This document shows positions 34,418 through 44,498 of a DNA stretch of 64,000 nucleotides, in pieces. The DNA comes from Marinobacter sp. ANT_B65 (GTDB lineage Bacteria; Pseudomonadota; Gammaproteobacteria; Pseudomonadales; Oleiphilaceae): contig NZ_NXGV01000001.1 in the NCBI RefSeq assembly GCF_002407605.1, forward strand, positions 1,486,895 through 1,550,894, written 5' to 3'. A model generated the notes under the pieces. The model was not told the DNA's origin. It saw nothing but the letters and a program-made list of their open reading frames with translations, and searched no databases. Numbering within the stretch: position 1 is the first letter of the stretch; every line of letters starts with the position of its first letter. A program made the translations under genes and the position numbers.

Positions 34418-35494
34418 TCAGACTGTCTTGCGGCCTGGAAGTACGTCCTTGAGCTTGTTGTGCATTTCCCGAATGGCCTTTTCTGTTGTTGGCCAGTCAA
34501 TGCATGCATCGGTTACCGATACGCCATATTCAAGATCAGCCAGGTTCTCCGGAATAGGCTGATTGCCCCAGTTGATATTGCTTTCAATCATCAGGCTCTG
34601 AATTGACGTATTGCCTTCGAGGATCTGATGGCTGACGTCCTGCATGACCAGTGGTTGAATAGCGGGGTCTTTACTTGAGTTGGCATGGCTGCAATCTACC
34701 ATGATGGACTTGCGTAACCCGGCTTTATCAAGAGCTTGCTCGCAAAGTGTAACGCTGACCGAATCGTAATTGGGCTTGCCTCCACCCCCACGAAGAACCA
34801 CATGGCCATAGCGGTTGCCTTTGGTGCGGATAATAGCCACCTGTCCCTGCTGGTCAATGCCAAGAAAGCTGTGTGGGTAGGAAACGGACTTCATCGCGTT
34901 GACCGCGACATCAAGACTGCCGTCTGTGCCGTTCTTGAAGCCGATCGCCATGGAAAGACCACTGCTCATTTCACGGTGAGTCTGGGATTCTGTGGTGCGC
35001 GCGCCAATTGCGGACCAGGCAATTGTGTCTTGCAGATACTGTGGCGAGATCGGATCCAGAGCTTCTGTTGCTACCGGGAGCCCAAGCTCATTGATGTCGA
35101 GCAGGAGGCGTCGGCCCAGCTTGAGACCATATTCAATATCAAAGGTATCATCCAGATGTGGATCGTTGATCAGGCCTTTCCAGCCCACGGTTGTACGCGG
35201 TTTTTCAAAATATGCACGCATGACAATCAGCAGGGTGTCACTGACTTCGTCGGCCAGTTTCTTGAGACGCACGGCGTAATCACGGGCTGCTTCCACGTCG
35301 TGGATAGAGCAGGGGCCAACAACCAGGAACAAACGGTGGTCTTTACCATCAATAATGTCGTAAATTGCCTGGCGGCCATCTGCAACTGTTTGGGCTGCGT
35401 TGTCCGAAAGAGGCATCTTCTGCTTGAGCGTTTCAGGGGTAATCAGTGTTTCCTGGCTCGCCACGTTAAGGTCTTCTAGTTTATTGCCGGACAT
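34418..35494 (-). CDS. 3-deoxy-7-phosphoheptulonate (DAHP) synthase, class I
   Basis: This enzyme condenses phosphoenolpyruvate and erythrose-4-phosphate at the entry to aromatic biosynthesis. The 358-residue protein is a class I AroF/G/H-type enzyme with the signatures VVGPCSIHD, MRAYFEKPRTTVGWKG and DCSHANSSKD. Which amino acid feeds back on it cannot be told from motifs alone, so no isozyme letter is given. It is transcribed away from the DUF1631-like gene across a 126-base divergent gap. It supplies the pathway that AroC completes. Confidence 0.95.
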   Translation of the reverse strand: MSGNKLEDLNVASQETLITPETLKQKMPLSDNAAQTVADGRQAIYDIIDGKDHRLFLVVGPCSIHDVEAARDYAVRLKKLADEVSDTLLIVMRAYFEKPRTTVGWKGLINDPHLDDTFDIEYGLKLGRRLLLDINELGLPVATEALDPISPQYLQDTIAWSAIGARTTESQTHREMSSGLSMAIGFKNGTDGSLDVAVNAMKSVSYPHSFLGIDQQGQVAIIRTKGNRYGHVVLRGGGGKPNYDSVSVTLCEQALDKAGLRKSIMVDCSHANSSKDPAIQPLVMQDVSHQILEGNTSIQSLMIESNINWGNQPIPENLADLEYGVSVTDACIDWPTTEKAIREMHNKLKDVLPGRKTV

Positions 35495-35620
35495 TTTCTG
35501 CTGTTTCCCCGATTCTTATCGTTACAATAGCGCCGGACCCAGTTGTGGCCAACCCCGGCGAGTTCGTTATACTGCTTTATTTGCAGGGCCTTTTCAACGC
35601 TTCTTGAGCATGGGGAATGG

Positions 35621-37444
35621 ATGTTACAAAACAGGCCGAAGTCGCACCAGGTGGCCTCGCGTAAGGTGGTCGCCAAGCAAATTGACGATGTCCTTGCCGG
35701 TATTAGAGTCCCCGACCTGCCTTATCCTGCCGGGAAACTTTCGCCAGAAGCAATAAGTGACTGGCAACCCATACTATTTTCATGCTGGAAAGAGCAGCGC
35801 GACGAACGGGTCTCCCGTGTACTCCGCTCCGTTGAACTTGACTGGTCAGTGCGTCAGGTCAATGCGGCCTATGTGGCCGATCGCATTATGGACGTATTCC
35901 TCAAGACCAGCGGGCTTCACCCTCAGATTGTCCAACGCATTGCACGGTTGAGGTTCTATCTCGCATGGAGAATGAACCTGGATGGCAACCAGGCGTTTAG
36001 TGACACACTGTTGTCCTGGCTCGACAGCCTTCAGGAGTGGCGAGGCTGGAGTGATTCTGGCGGGCGCTCATCCAAAGCCCTGCTGGAACAGCTGGATACT
36101 TTGGTTATTGCCGTTTCTGCCGGGTTCGAGTCAGGCACTACCGGCCCCGTCGGCGCTTTTTGCCGGCAATGGCAGGATGATTCGCTCAGACGCAGCGCAC
36201 AGGTCGGAAAATTGCGGCAGCGGTTGCTGGAAACCGAGCAGGGCGCCGCACGCCAAAGGCGCGCAGAACAGACTTCAAGGGCCCTGATCGGACGGGCCTT
36301 GCAGGGACGGAAGCTGCCCCAGCCGGTATTGCATTTTATTTTTGATCACTGGCAAAAGCTGCTTAAACAAGCTGTATGGGACTCAGGTGTTAATGGTGAG
36401 ACCTGTCGGCACGGAAGCAAACTGCTGGAATGGCTGGTTTGGGTCGGGGATCCATCGCTGTCGGATAAGGACCGAAACCGGCTATATACCGTAGGCGAGC
36501 AGATAGGCGACAGGCTTCTCGATGTATGGAGCCGTGTCTTCGGTCACCCCCTTACACCAAATGCTCTTGCCGGCATTGGAACCGTCATGATGTCGAGACT
36601 AAGGGGCGAGTCGCCTGAATTGGTTGAGGCGTTACCGGACGATGGGAGCTTTCCCTGGAATCCGGACTGGCTCAGTTTTGAGGCCCCCAGAAGCGCTGAT
36701 GTTCAGCCTTTCCAGAACCAGTGGTTTGTTGAAGGAGAAGGTAGTTCTGAACAACGTCGTTACTTTTTCACATTGCTTGAAGATACAGGAGAAGTTCTCT
36801 GGACCAACGGTACGGGAGTGAAACTTGGCCTGCAGTCCTGGCAAGCGTTCTGTGATGCAAAAACGACAGGCAGCATTCGTCCGCTGCCGGTTCTGACTCC
36901 ATTTGGTGAGGTGCTTTGTAGCACAGTAGAGGTTCTGGCCAGGGCCTTTGAGAAGCAGCGCAAGCAACGTGAGCAGGCTGCAGAGGCTGCCAGGGCTCGC
37001 GCCGATGACCTGCGTAAGCAAAGGGAAGCCGCAGAGCTGAGGCGTCGGGAAGAGGCTGCTGCGATGCAGGCAACCCTCGAACGTGAACGGCAGGAAGCGG
37101 AAAGCAGGCGCAGGGCGAATGAACAGGCCGAGCAGGAACGGATATACAATGAAAAAATGGCTCTCGCGCAGAAGCAGGTAGACGATATCAGTCTGGGCAG
37201 CTGGATTCTGTTGGTATCAGACCGGCCAGAAACTGAAGCGGTCAGACTTAAACTGGCTGTTCGCACAAATGCATCCCGCAAGTTGATTTTTGTGGACCGC
37301 CTTGGCCTGAACCGTCGGGAATTTCAGGAAGATGAACTGGTTCTGGGTATTGTGGAAGAGCGTGTTCGCGTTCTGGGTGGTGCATCAGAGTTCGATGATA
37401 CCTTGAGCCAGGTAGTCGGGCGTATTCGTGTTGGTCGAAACTGA
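35621..37444 (+). CDS. DUF1631-like coiled-coil protein
   Basis: This is a 607-residue soluble protein resembling the DUF1631 family, of unknown biochemical role. The N-terminal ~400 residues are mostly helical and include a SRALIGRALQGRKLPQPVLHFIFDHWQKLL segment split across residues ~225-260. A long Arg/Glu/Ala-rich coiled coil occupies about residues 445-535. The C-terminal ~70 residues form a compact domain beginning LGSWILLVS, with a KLIFVDRLGLNRREF core. ATG 35621 is preceded by GGGGA; an upstream in-frame start at 35543 would reach into the divergent promoter region. A PilZ gene follows 24 bases later, so c-di-GMP-related function is plausible but inferred. Confidence 0.7.
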   Translation: MLQNRPKSHQVASRKVVAKQIDDVLAGIRVPDLPYPAGKLSPEAISDWQPILFSCWKEQRDERVSRVLRSVELDWSVRQVNAAYVADRIMDVFLKTSGLHPQIVQRIARLRFYLAWRMNLDGNQAFSDTLLSWLDSLQEWRGWSDSGGRSSKALLEQLDTLVIAVSAGFESGTTGPVGAFCRQWQDDSLRRSAQVGKLRQRLLETEQGAARQRRAEQTSRALIGRALQGRKLPQPVLHFIFDHWQKLLKQAVWDSGVNGETCRHGSKLLEWLVWVGDPSLSDKDRNRLYTVGEQIGDRLLDVWSRVFGHPLTPNALAGIGTVMMSRLRGESPELVEALPDDGSFPWNPDWLSFEAPRSADVQPFQNQWFVEGEGSSEQRRYFFTLLEDTGEVLWTNGTGVKLGLQSWQAFCDAKTTGSIRPLPVLTPFGEVLCSTVEVLARAFEKQRKQREQAAEAARARADDLRKQREAAELRRREEAAAMQATLERERQEAESRRRANEQAEQERIYNEKMALAQKQVDDISLGSWILLVSDRPETEAVRLKLAVRTNASRKLIFVDRLGLNRREFQEDELVLGIVEERVRVLGGASEFDDTLSQVVGRIRVGRN

Positions 37445-37468
37445 TAGAGCGGAAAGCCAGGAATAATA

Positions 37469-37882
37469 ATGAAAGATACTGACTATACGTTTGGAACTCA
37501 GGAAGACACACCTGGAGAGAGGGACAACCGTTCGCACTATCGTCTGACCGCGCGGGCACAGATTATGCTCGAAACCGAAGCCAGTTGCCCGGAACCCCGG
37601 GGAGTGCCTGTTACATCAGGGCGTGAAGTAGAGTGTTGTGTTCGCGACATGTCGACCACAGGGCTGCGTCTGGTGTCCCATGAACGAATTGAACTTGGTG
37701 CATTGCTTCCGGCATCTGTTTCTCTGTCGAACGATTCAGAGCCTTTTGCCCTGACTGTCGAAGTGATCTGGTGTCGTCCTCATGGGACCGATTATCTGGT
37801 CGGATTGAGTATTGTAGAATCAGAACAGACCGCTCATATTGAATGGACAGAGGCTGTTGCGATAGTTATGGATCCGTTCTGA
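37469..37882 (+). CDS. PilZ domain-containing protein
   Basis: This is a 137-residue single PilZ domain, a likely c-di-GMP receptor. An arginine-rich segment near residues 21-31 (RDNRSHYRLTAR) resembles the RxxxR ligand-binding motif. DMSTTGLRLVS matches the D/NxSxxG motif, and the closing VEVIWCRPHGTDYLVGLSIV strand is present. It differs from the pilus PilZ at 1.2 kb in having these motifs. It is probably co-transcribed with the DUF1631-like gene (24-base gap) and is followed by a strong hairpin. Confidence 0.85.
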   Translation: MKDTDYTFGTQEDTPGERDNRSHYRLTARAQIMLETEASCPEPRGVPVTSGREVECCVRDMSTTGLRLVSHERIELGALLPASVSLSNDSEPFALTVEVIWCRPHGTDYLVGLSIVESEQTAHIEWTEAVAIVMDPF

Positions 37883-37930
37883 GGCAAGAGCTTCAGAGTG
37901 GGGTGCGGCAGGACAGCTGAGGGTATGGAG

Positions 37931-37956
37931 CAGGGAGCCTGGGGGCAGGCTCCCTG
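37931..37956. terminator. Bidirectional terminator between PilZ gene and fabI
   Basis: A perfect 11-pair stem CAGGGAGCCTG (37931-37941) / CAGGCTCCCTG (37946-37956) closes a GGGG loop between convergent genes. The following T-run is weak on both strands, so it may work with processing or Rho. Confidence 0.75.
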
Positions 37957-37965
37957 CTTTACAAA

Positions 37966-38766
37966 TCAATCTTCAGATGTTGATTCTTCCAGTTCTCCCA
38001 TGCCGGTAATGTTGAACCCGGCATCTACGTACATGATCTCACCGGTGATACCGCTGGACATGTCGGAACCCAGAAACGCAGCAGCGTTGCCTACTTCATC
38101 GGTTGTTACGTTACGGCGCAGGGGAGCACGTCTTGCGTTTTCTGCCAGCATCTTGCGGAAGCTCTTGATGCCAGAGGCCGCCAATGTACGGATTGGTCCG
38201 GCGGAAATCCCGTTTACCCGGATGCCATCCCTGCCAAGGCTGGCAGCCATGTAGCGAACATTGGCCTCCAGAGATGCTTTGGCAAGACCCATCACGTTGT
38301 AGTTCTGCAGAACCTTCTCCGCACCAAGGTAGCTCAGGGTGATCAGAGAGCTTCCTTCGTGCATCATGGAACGGGCGCCTTTCGCCAGAGCTACAAAGCT
38401 GTAGGAACTGATGTCATGGGCGATTTTAAAGCCTTCACGGGTAGTGACATCAACGTAATTACCATCAAGCTCATGCCCTGGCGCAAAACCAACAGCGTGA
38501 ACGATAATATCGATGTTGTCCCAGTGTTTTCCCAGTTCTTTGAAAACATTGTCAATTTCTTCATCGCTGGCAACGTCGCAAGGGAAAACCAGGTTACTGC
38601 CCCAGCCCTCAGCGAACTTCTCGACCCGCGGTTTGAGTTTTTCATTCTGGTAAGTAAAAGCCAGCTCGGCGCCTTCGCGAGCAAATGCCTCGGCAATGCC
38701 GTATGCGATGGACAGTTTGCTGGCTACGCCTACAATCAGCGCTTTCTTGCCACTGAGTATTCCCAT
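37966..38766 (-). CDS. fabI: Enoyl-[acyl-carrier-protein] reductase FabI
   Basis: FabI is the NADH-dependent enoyl-ACP reductase that completes each fatty-acid elongation cycle. The 266-residue SDR has Y146, Y156 and K163 in the FabI spacing ([20 protein letters not shown]), and [15 protein letters not shown] as its divergent nucleotide site. ATG at 38766 has GGGAG upstream. A longer in-frame start at 38808 would add 14 non-conserved residues. It sits 66 bases after yejF on the same strand, the same adjacency as in P. aeruginosa. Confidence 0.96.
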   Translation of the reverse strand: MGILSGKKALIVGVASKLSIAYGIAEAFAREGAELAFTYQNEKLKPRVEKFAEGWGSNLVFPCDVASDEEIDNVFKELGKHWDNIDIIVHAVGFAPGHELDGNYVDVTTREGFKIAHDISSYSFVALAKGARSMMHEGSSLITLSYLGAEKVLQNYNVMGLAKASLEANVRYMAASLGRDGIRVNGISAGPIRTLAASGIKSFRKMLAENARRAPLRRNVTTDEVGNAAAFLGSDMSSGITGEIMYVDAGFNITGMGELEESTSED

Positions 38767-38832
38767 GGGTGATTCTCCCTGTGTTCCTGATTTTGGTGCA
38801 TTATCCACGAAGTGTCCCCGCAGGAGTAACGC

Positions 38833-40449
38833 TCAAATAGTCTTAGTTACGTGAGCATCTTTCTGTTGATAGAAAAACGCAGCGTGTAACAGTTCTTGTG
38901 TGTATTGCTCCTTGGGTGCCTGGAAGATATCAGAGGCATCCCCATATTCAACGATGGCACCCTGTTTGAGCACCAGCAATTGATGGCTGAGGGCTCTCAC
39001 AACGGCCAGATCATGGCTGATAAAGATATAGCTTAGACCATAGCGTGCCTGAATATCCCTAAGCAGCTCAATCACTTGTTTCTGAACGGTCCGATCCAGA
39101 GCGGATGTAGGTTCATCCAGAATGATAAGGTCTGGTTGTAACACCAGGGCACGGGCAATGGCAATGCGCTGGCGTTGTCCTCCTGAGAACTCATGGGGGT
39201 AACGGTGCCTTGCCTCGGGATCAAGCCCCACATCACTCAGAGCTGTTATTACCTTCTGGTCGTGGGTTTGAGTGTTTTCCGGATCGTGTATTTCCAGTCC
39301 TTCCCTAACAATCTCGGCAACAGACATGCGGGGGCTAAGACTGCCAAAAGGATCCTGGAAAACGATCTGTACTCTTCGCCGCCAGGGCCGGAATGCGCTC
39401 TGGTCGAGTCCGGCCAACTCTTGCCCGTCCAGTTTCATGCTGCCTGTGCTTGCTGTCAGCTTGAGCAGAGCATGGCCAATCGTCGTTTTTCCGCTGCCGC
39501 TTTCACCCACAATGCCGAGCGTCCGGCCAGCCTCAAGGTTGAAACTGACATGCTTCACCGCGTGAAAGTACTCTTTTACTTTGCCGAACAGTCCTTTTCG
39601 GGTCGGAAACCGGACGTCCAGGTTGCTGACGCTCAAAAGTGGTTCGCCGCCCATGGGTTGGGGGAGTGGTCCATCCGGGGGCTCGGCATCCAGAAGTTTT
39701 CGGGTATATGGATGGGTAGGCGTTGCAAACAGTGCCAGGGTTTCTCCCTGTTCAACCAGCTTGCCCCGTTCCAGTACTGCAACCCGGTCAGCGTAGCGGC
39801 GAACGATACTCAGGTCATGGGTAATGAGGAGGATCGCCATACCCAATTTCTTCTGCAAGTCCTGCAGCAGTTCCAATACCTGTTTCTGTACGGTTACATC
39901 CAGGGCAGTGGTTGGCTCATCGGCTATAAGCAGATCAGGCTCGTTGGCCAGTGCCATGGCAATCATAACGCGCTGCTTCTGGCCACCGGAAAGCTGATGC
40001 GGGTATGAGTCAAGGCGGTTTTCGGGATCGTCGATACCTACCAGTTGCAGAAGTTCAAGGCAGCGTTTTCTGGCCTGGGGGCCGCGCATACCCTTGTGGA
40101 GAGCAAGCGTTTCACTGATCTGCTTTTCAACGCTGTGCAGAGGGTTCAGGGACGTCATGGGTTCCTGAAAGATCATGCTGATCTCCCTCCCGCGAATCTG
40201 GCGAAGGCGTTTTTCCGGGGCTTGCAACAGGTCTTCGCCACGATAGCGAACCTCGCCACTGGGATAGCTTGCATGCCGTTCATCCAGCAGCCTTAACACA
40301 GACAATGCAGTGATGGATTTTCCTGAGCCACTTTCGCCAACCAGTGCGAGAGTCTCACCCTGTTGCAGGCTGAGCGACAGTGAGTCTACGGCCTTCTGAC
40401 CCTGGTCAAAACAGATCGAGAGATTCGTTATCTCTAACAGCTTGCTCAT
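38833..40449 (-). CDS. yejF: YejF: dual-ATPase subunit of a peptide ABC importer
   Basis: YejF is a tandem ATP-binding protein that drives the YejABEF importer of peptides such as microcin C. The 538-residue protein contains two complete nucleotide-binding domains. Each has Walker A (GESGSGKS and GESGSGKT) and an ABC signature (LSGGQKQR and FSGGQRQR), with a linker near residues 260-280. It is the last gene of yejA-yejB-yejE-yejF, 12 bases after yejE. Confidence 0.94.
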   Translation of the reverse strand: MSKLLEITNLSICFDQGQKAVDSLSLSLQQGETLALVGESGSGKSITALSVLRLLDERHASYPSGEVRYRGEDLLQAPEKRLRQIRGREISMIFQEPMTSLNPLHSVEKQISETLALHKGMRGPQARKRCLELLQLVGIDDPENRLDSYPHQLSGGQKQRVMIAMALANEPDLLIADEPTTALDVTVQKQVLELLQDLQKKLGMAILLITHDLSIVRRYADRVAVLERGKLVEQGETLALFATPTHPYTRKLLDAEPPDGPLPQPMGGEPLLSVSNLDVRFPTRKGLFGKVKEYFHAVKHVSFNLEAGRTLGIVGESGSGKTTIGHALLKLTASTGSMKLDGQELAGLDQSAFRPWRRRVQIVFQDPFGSLSPRMSVAEIVREGLEIHDPENTQTHDQKVITALSDVGLDPEARHRYPHEFSGGQRQRIAIARALVLQPDLIILDEPTSALDRTVQKQVIELLRDIQARYGLSYIFISHDLAVVRALSHQLLVLKQGAIVEYGDASDIFQAPKEQYTQELLHAAFFYQQKDAHVTKTI

Positions 40450-40461
40450 AGCAGTGTGCCC

Positions 40462-41487
40462 TTAAGCATTCTTGCGGGGGTCAAAGGCATCACGTACAGC
40501 TTCACCTACGAAAACCAACAGGGTCAGCATCAATGACAGAGAAACAAACGCCGAAATGCCAAGCCAGGGAGCATGCAGGTTTGTTTTACCCTGAGCAATC
40601 AGCTCGCCAAGTGATGGTGAACCAGACGGTAAGCCAAAACCAAGAAAGTCCAGAGAGGTAAGGCCGGTAATTGCCCCGGTAAGGATAAACGGCAGAAACG
40701 TCAGTGTGGCTACCATGGCATTCGGGAGAATATGACGGAACATGATTTTCCGGTTATCCAGCCCCAGTGCCCTTGCCGCTTTCACGTATTCAAAATTACG
40801 GGCTCTGAGGAATTCTGCGCGCACCACATCTACCAGCCCCATCCAGCTGAACATCAGCATGATACCAAGCAGCCACCAGAAGTTTGGCTGGACTATGCCC
40901 GAGAGTATTATCAGAAGATACAGAACCGGAAGCCCTGACCAGATTTCAATAAACCGTTGCCCGACAAGGTCAATTTTCCCACCGTAAAAGCCCTGTATTG
41001 CGCCGACAGTGACGCCAGCAATGCAGCTGGCGATAGTGAGTGTAAGGCCAAACAGCACGGATATGCGGAAACCATAGATAACCCGTGCGGCTACATCACG
41101 CCCCTGATCGTCTGTCCCCAGCCAGTTCTCTGCACTGGGAGGAGCAGGAGAGGGCACATCAAGATCGTAATTGATTGTGTCGTAACTGAACCGGATCGGT
41201 GGCCAGAGCATCCAGCCATTGGCGAGGATTTCATCTGCAATAAACGGGTCCCGGTAATCGGCATCTGTAGGAAGAAAACCACCAAATGTTTCTTCCGGTA
41301 CAGTCTCCACAACCGGAAAGTACAGTGTGTCGTGATAGGAAATCACAAGTGGTTTGTCGTTTGCGATCAACTCTGCCACCAGGGTGAGCCCGAAAACCAC
41401 CAAAAACACCCATAGCGACCAGAAACCCCGGCGGTTTTTGCGGAAATTACGCAAACGCCTTTGTTGAACAGGTGTAAGCGCCTTCAC
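40462..41487 (-). CDS. yejE: YejE: ABC importer permease
   Basis: YejE is the second permease of the peptide importer. The 341-residue protein has an N-terminal helix, a long periplasmic segment (about residues 45-130), and the BPD-transport core with an EFLRARNFEYVKAARALGL coupling motif split over residues ~222-243. It starts one base after yejB ends. It belongs to the DppC/OppC class. Confidence 0.93.
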   Translation of the reverse strand: MKALTPVQQRRLRNFRKNRRGFWSLWVFLVVFGLTLVAELIANDKPLVISYHDTLYFPVVETVPEETFGGFLPTDADYRDPFIADEILANGWMLWPPIRFSYDTINYDLDVPSPAPPSAENWLGTDDQGRDVAARVIYGFRISVLFGLTLTIASCIAGVTVGAIQGFYGGKIDLVGQRFIEIWSGLPVLYLLIILSGIVQPNFWWLLGIMLMFSWMGLVDVVRAEFLRARNFEYVKAARALGLDNRKIMFRHILPNAMVATLTFLPFILTGAITGLTSLDFLGFGLPSGSPSLGELIAQGKTNLHAPWLGISAFVSLSLMLTLLVFVGEAVRDAFDPRKNA

Positions 41488-41488
41488 G

Positions 41489-42574
41489 CTATGCGCCCTC
41501 CCGGCTTTCGAAGTCTATGCGGGGGTCTACCAGCACATAGGTGATGTCGCTGATCAGCTTAAGTGCCAGTCCCATTAACGTAAAAATAAAGAGCGTGCCA
41601 AAAATTACCGGGTAATCCCGGTTAAGAGCGGCCTCGAAGCCCAGCAGGCCCAGTCCATCAAGGGAGAAAATAACTTCAATGAGCAGTGATCCGGTAAAGA
41701 AGAGGGTAACGAGTACGCCGGGCAGGCTCGCAATGACGATAAGCATGGCGTTACGGAATACATGCCCGTAAAGAACCTGATTTTCATCCAGTCCTTTGGC
41801 TCTGGCGGTTACAACGTACTGTTTACCAATCTCATCGAGAAATGAGTTCTTGGTAAGCAGGGTAAGTGTGGCGAAGCCCCCGATAACATTAGCGGCTATC
41901 GGTAGTGCAAGGTGCCAGAAGTAATCTCCGATTTTCTGATACCAGTTGAGTTGATCAAAGTCAGGGGAGGTAAGGCCGCGCAGAGGGAACCAGTCGAAGT
42001 AACTGCCCCCGGCAAACAAAACAATCAAAAGGATTGCAAACAGGAATCCCGGGATCGCATAGCCGATTACGATGGCGGAGCTACTCCAGACATCAAAACG
42101 GGAACCGTCTGAAACTGCCTTGCGGATTCCCAGCGGGATGGAAATAAAGTAGATGATAAGCGTAGACCAGAGCCCGAGGGAGATTGAAACAGGCATTTTG
42201 TCGAGAATAAGCTCGGTAACACTTTTTTCTCTGAAGAATGAATCGCCGAAATTGAATGTTGCGTAGTCTTTGAGCATTTTGAAAAAACGCTCATGGGCGG
42301 GCTTATCGAAGCCATACATTACTTCGATTTCTTTAAGCATTTCATCCGGGATGCCGCGGGAGCCTCGCCTGTCACCTGAGGCACTGGAAACCTCGGCTCC
42401 GGTCTCGCCGCCAGAGGCACGGGCCAGGGCGCTACCGCCATGACCTTCCATTTCAGCAATCAACTGTTCAACCGGCCCGCCAGGCGCCGCCTGTACGATC
42501 ACAAAGTTGAGCAGCAGTATGCCGATAAGGGTTGGAATAATCAGCGCAAGGCGCCGGAGTATATAGATGCCCAT
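41489..42574 (-). CDS. yejB: YejB: ABC importer permease
   Basis: YejB is the first permease of the importer, of the DppB/OppB class. The 361-residue protein has the typical start [19 protein letters not shown] and a GPGG-like [10 protein letters not shown] motif. A Gly/Ser-rich loop near residues 45-75 precedes the conserved YGFDKP segment, and the EAA coupling region ([15 protein letters not shown]) is present. It follows yejA after 14 bases. Confidence 0.93.
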   Translation of the reverse strand: MGIYILRRLALIIPTLIGILLLNFVIVQAAPGGPVEQLIAEMEGHGGSALARASGGETGAEVSSASGDRRGSRGIPDEMLKEIEVMYGFDKPAHERFFKMLKDYATFNFGDSFFREKSVTELILDKMPVSISLGLWSTLIIYFISIPLGIRKAVSDGSRFDVWSSSAIVIGYAIPGFLFAILLIVLFAGGSYFDWFPLRGLTSPDFDQLNWYQKIGDYFWHLALPIAANVIGGFATLTLLTKNSFLDEIGKQYVVTARAKGLDENQVLYGHVFRNAMLIVIASLPGVLVTLFFTGSLLIEVIFSLDGLGLLGFEAALNRDYPVIFGTLFIFTLMGLALKLISDITYVLVDPRIDFESREGA

Positions 42575-42589
42575 GCAGCGGCAGATTCC

Positions 42590-44431
42590 TCAGGGCTCAG
42601 CCCACCAGTTGTCGAGGTCAGTACCGTTTTTGGGTGTTATGTCCGGGTGCTTGAGGTGGTTCCAGTAGGCAACACGGTCTTTAGCAAGATGCCAGTGAGG
42701 AATCACATAGTGTCCATGAAGCAGAACCCTGTCCAGCGCCCGGGTTCGCTGTACCAGTTCCTCGCGATCCGGAGCCTGAATGACCAGGTCCACAAGTTCG
42801 TCAACGACCGGATCGCTTACACCTGCATAATTGCGGGAGCCTTTGGCGTCTTTCGTGGAGGAGTGCCAGAATTCCCGCTGTTCATTACCGGGAGAGTCGG
42901 ACTGGCCGATGCCCTGGGTAATCATGTCAAAGTCAAATTCCCGTGCGCGCTGAACGTATTGGTTGCTATCCACAAGACGCACAGAAATGTCGATACCAAG
43001 CTTGGCCAGATTGTTTTTGAAGGGCAGTACAACCCGCTCGAAGGTTTTCTGGAACAGCAGAATCTCGAATTCGAGAGGCTTGCCTGTTTTTGCGTGGACC
43101 ATCTTGCCATCGCGAATCTGGTAGCCGGCGGAACGCAAAAGCTCCATTGCTGTACGCAGGTTTTTCCTGAGACCCTGAGGGCTGTCAGTGGACGGCACGG
43201 TATAGGGCTCTGTGAAGATATCTTCTCCCAGTTGCCCACGATATTTTTCAAGAATTTCAAGCTCCCGACCAGTGGGAAGGCCACTTGAGGCCAGTTCGCT
43301 ATTCTCGAAGTAACTCCTGGTACGGGTATATTGACCGAAAAACAGATTCTTGTTCGTCCACTCGTAGTCGAAACCGTAGGCCAGCGCTTGCCGAACCAGT
43401 GGATCGCTGAATATTTCCCTGCGGGTATTGAACACAAAGCCCTGCATACCGGTAGGGCGATGGTGTTCTATGGCTTCCTTGACGATTATGCCCTTATCGA
43501 ACTTTTCACCGGTGTAAGCCGTTGCCCAGTTTTTGGCTGAACTCTCTATTCTGAAGTCAAAGTTACCGGCTTTGAACGCCTCTAATGCAACCGTGTCGTC
43601 GGTATAGTAATCATAGCGAATGTGGTCAAAGTTAAACCGGCCTTTACGAACTGCCAGGTCTTTTGCCCAGTAATCATCCAGACGGTCATAAACAATGGAC
43701 CGGCCTGCTTCAAAACTGCCAATCCGGTAGGCGCCGCTGCCCACGGGTGGGGTGAGGCCGTTATCGCCAAACTCGTGGCTTTGCCAGTAATGCGAGGGCA
43801 GGATCGGCATCTGACCCAGGATCAGGGGGAGTTCCCGGTTACTGCTCTGCTTGAAATCAAAGCGTATCCGGTGGGGGTTCTCCACCGTTACCTTACTCAC
43901 GCCGGCGTAATAATTGCGGTAGAACGGATGGCCCTTCGTTGTGAGGGTTTCGAATGAAAAATTTACATCTTCTGCGGTAATGGGTTCGCCATCCTGAAAC
44001 CTGGCGGCCTTTCGCAGGTTAAACACTACGTAGCTGCGGTCTTCCGGCGTTTCCAGTGATTCGGCAATCAATCCGTACATGGAGAAGGCTTCATCAGCGG
44101 AGTATTCAAGCAGAGTGTCATAGACATAACTGCTGATGCCTGCGGCCGCCACGCCGCGTATGTCGAAGGGGTTGAAGGAATCGAAACCGTTGGATACTAC
44201 GGCCATCTTCAGAGTGCCGCCTTTGGGCGCATCCGGGTTAACATAATCGAAATGACTGAACCCTTCGGGATATTTTGGCGCTCCGTGCATGGCAATGCCG
44301 TGAACAGGCTCCGGATTCAGCGGTGAAGGGGCGGAGCTCTGAGCGTTTGCAAAGAGAAAACCGGGAGCGGCCATCAGGGCCACGAAATTAAAAAGTAATG
44401 TGAGGCTTGAGGCGATTGGAGTTCTTGTCAT
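42590..44431 (-). CDS. yejA: YejA: extracellular solute-binding protein
   Basis: YejA is the periplasmic peptide-binding component (family 5 solute-binding protein) of the YejABEF importer. The 613-residue protein begins with a signal peptide whose hydrophobic core runs to about residue 30. The mature part has the HGIAMHGAPKYPEGFSHFDYVNPDAP N-terminus typical of YejA, spread over residues ~43-70. I chose ATG at 44431. A GTG 12 codons upstream would put an Arg/Pro-rich tail before the signal peptide. The cluster probably forms one operon ending at yejF. Confidence 0.92.
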   Translation of the reverse strand: MTRTPIASSLTLLFNFVALMAAPGFLFANAQSSAPSPLNPEPVHGIAMHGAPKYPEGFSHFDYVNPDAPKGGTLKMAVVSNGFDSFNPFDIRGVAAAGISSYVYDTLLEYSADEAFSMYGLIAESLETPEDRSYVVFNLRKAARFQDGEPITAEDVNFSFETLTTKGHPFYRNYYAGVSKVTVENPHRIRFDFKQSSNRELPLILGQMPILPSHYWQSHEFGDNGLTPPVGSGAYRIGSFEAGRSIVYDRLDDYWAKDLAVRKGRFNFDHIRYDYYTDDTVALEAFKAGNFDFRIESSAKNWATAYTGEKFDKGIIVKEAIEHHRPTGMQGFVFNTRREIFSDPLVRQALAYGFDYEWTNKNLFFGQYTRTRSYFENSELASSGLPTGRELEILEKYRGQLGEDIFTEPYTVPSTDSPQGLRKNLRTAMELLRSAGYQIRDGKMVHAKTGKPLEFEILLFQKTFERVVLPFKNNLAKLGIDISVRLVDSNQYVQRAREFDFDMITQGIGQSDSPGNEQREFWHSSTKDAKGSRNYAGVSDPVVDELVDLVIQAPDREELVQRTRALDRVLLHGHYVIPHWHLAKDRVAYWNHLKHPDITPKNGTDLDNWWAEP

Positions 44432-44467
44432 GGGTCTCGCACGTTCTGGAGTTTCAGGCCGGCGCAC

Positions 44468-44484
44468 CGGGGCATCCTGCCCCG
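44468..44484. other. Stem-loop between mltD and yejA
   Basis: CGGGGCA (44468-44474) / TGCCCCG (44478-44484) makes a seven-pair stem with a three-base loop in the 67-base gap. There is no T-run on the transcribed (-) strand, so it may attenuate or stabilise but is not a clear terminator. Confidence 0.45.
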
Positions 44485-44498
44485 TGAACCTAGTGTAC

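Noticed and set aside
34736..35479. 247-codon open frame on the + strand
   Set aside because: It is antisense to the DAHP synthase gene, has no ribosome site, and its composition is that expected of a shadow frame.
42440..43288. 282-codon open frame opposite yejA/yejB
   Set aside because: It is antisense to two well-defined genes and shows no domain or start signal.
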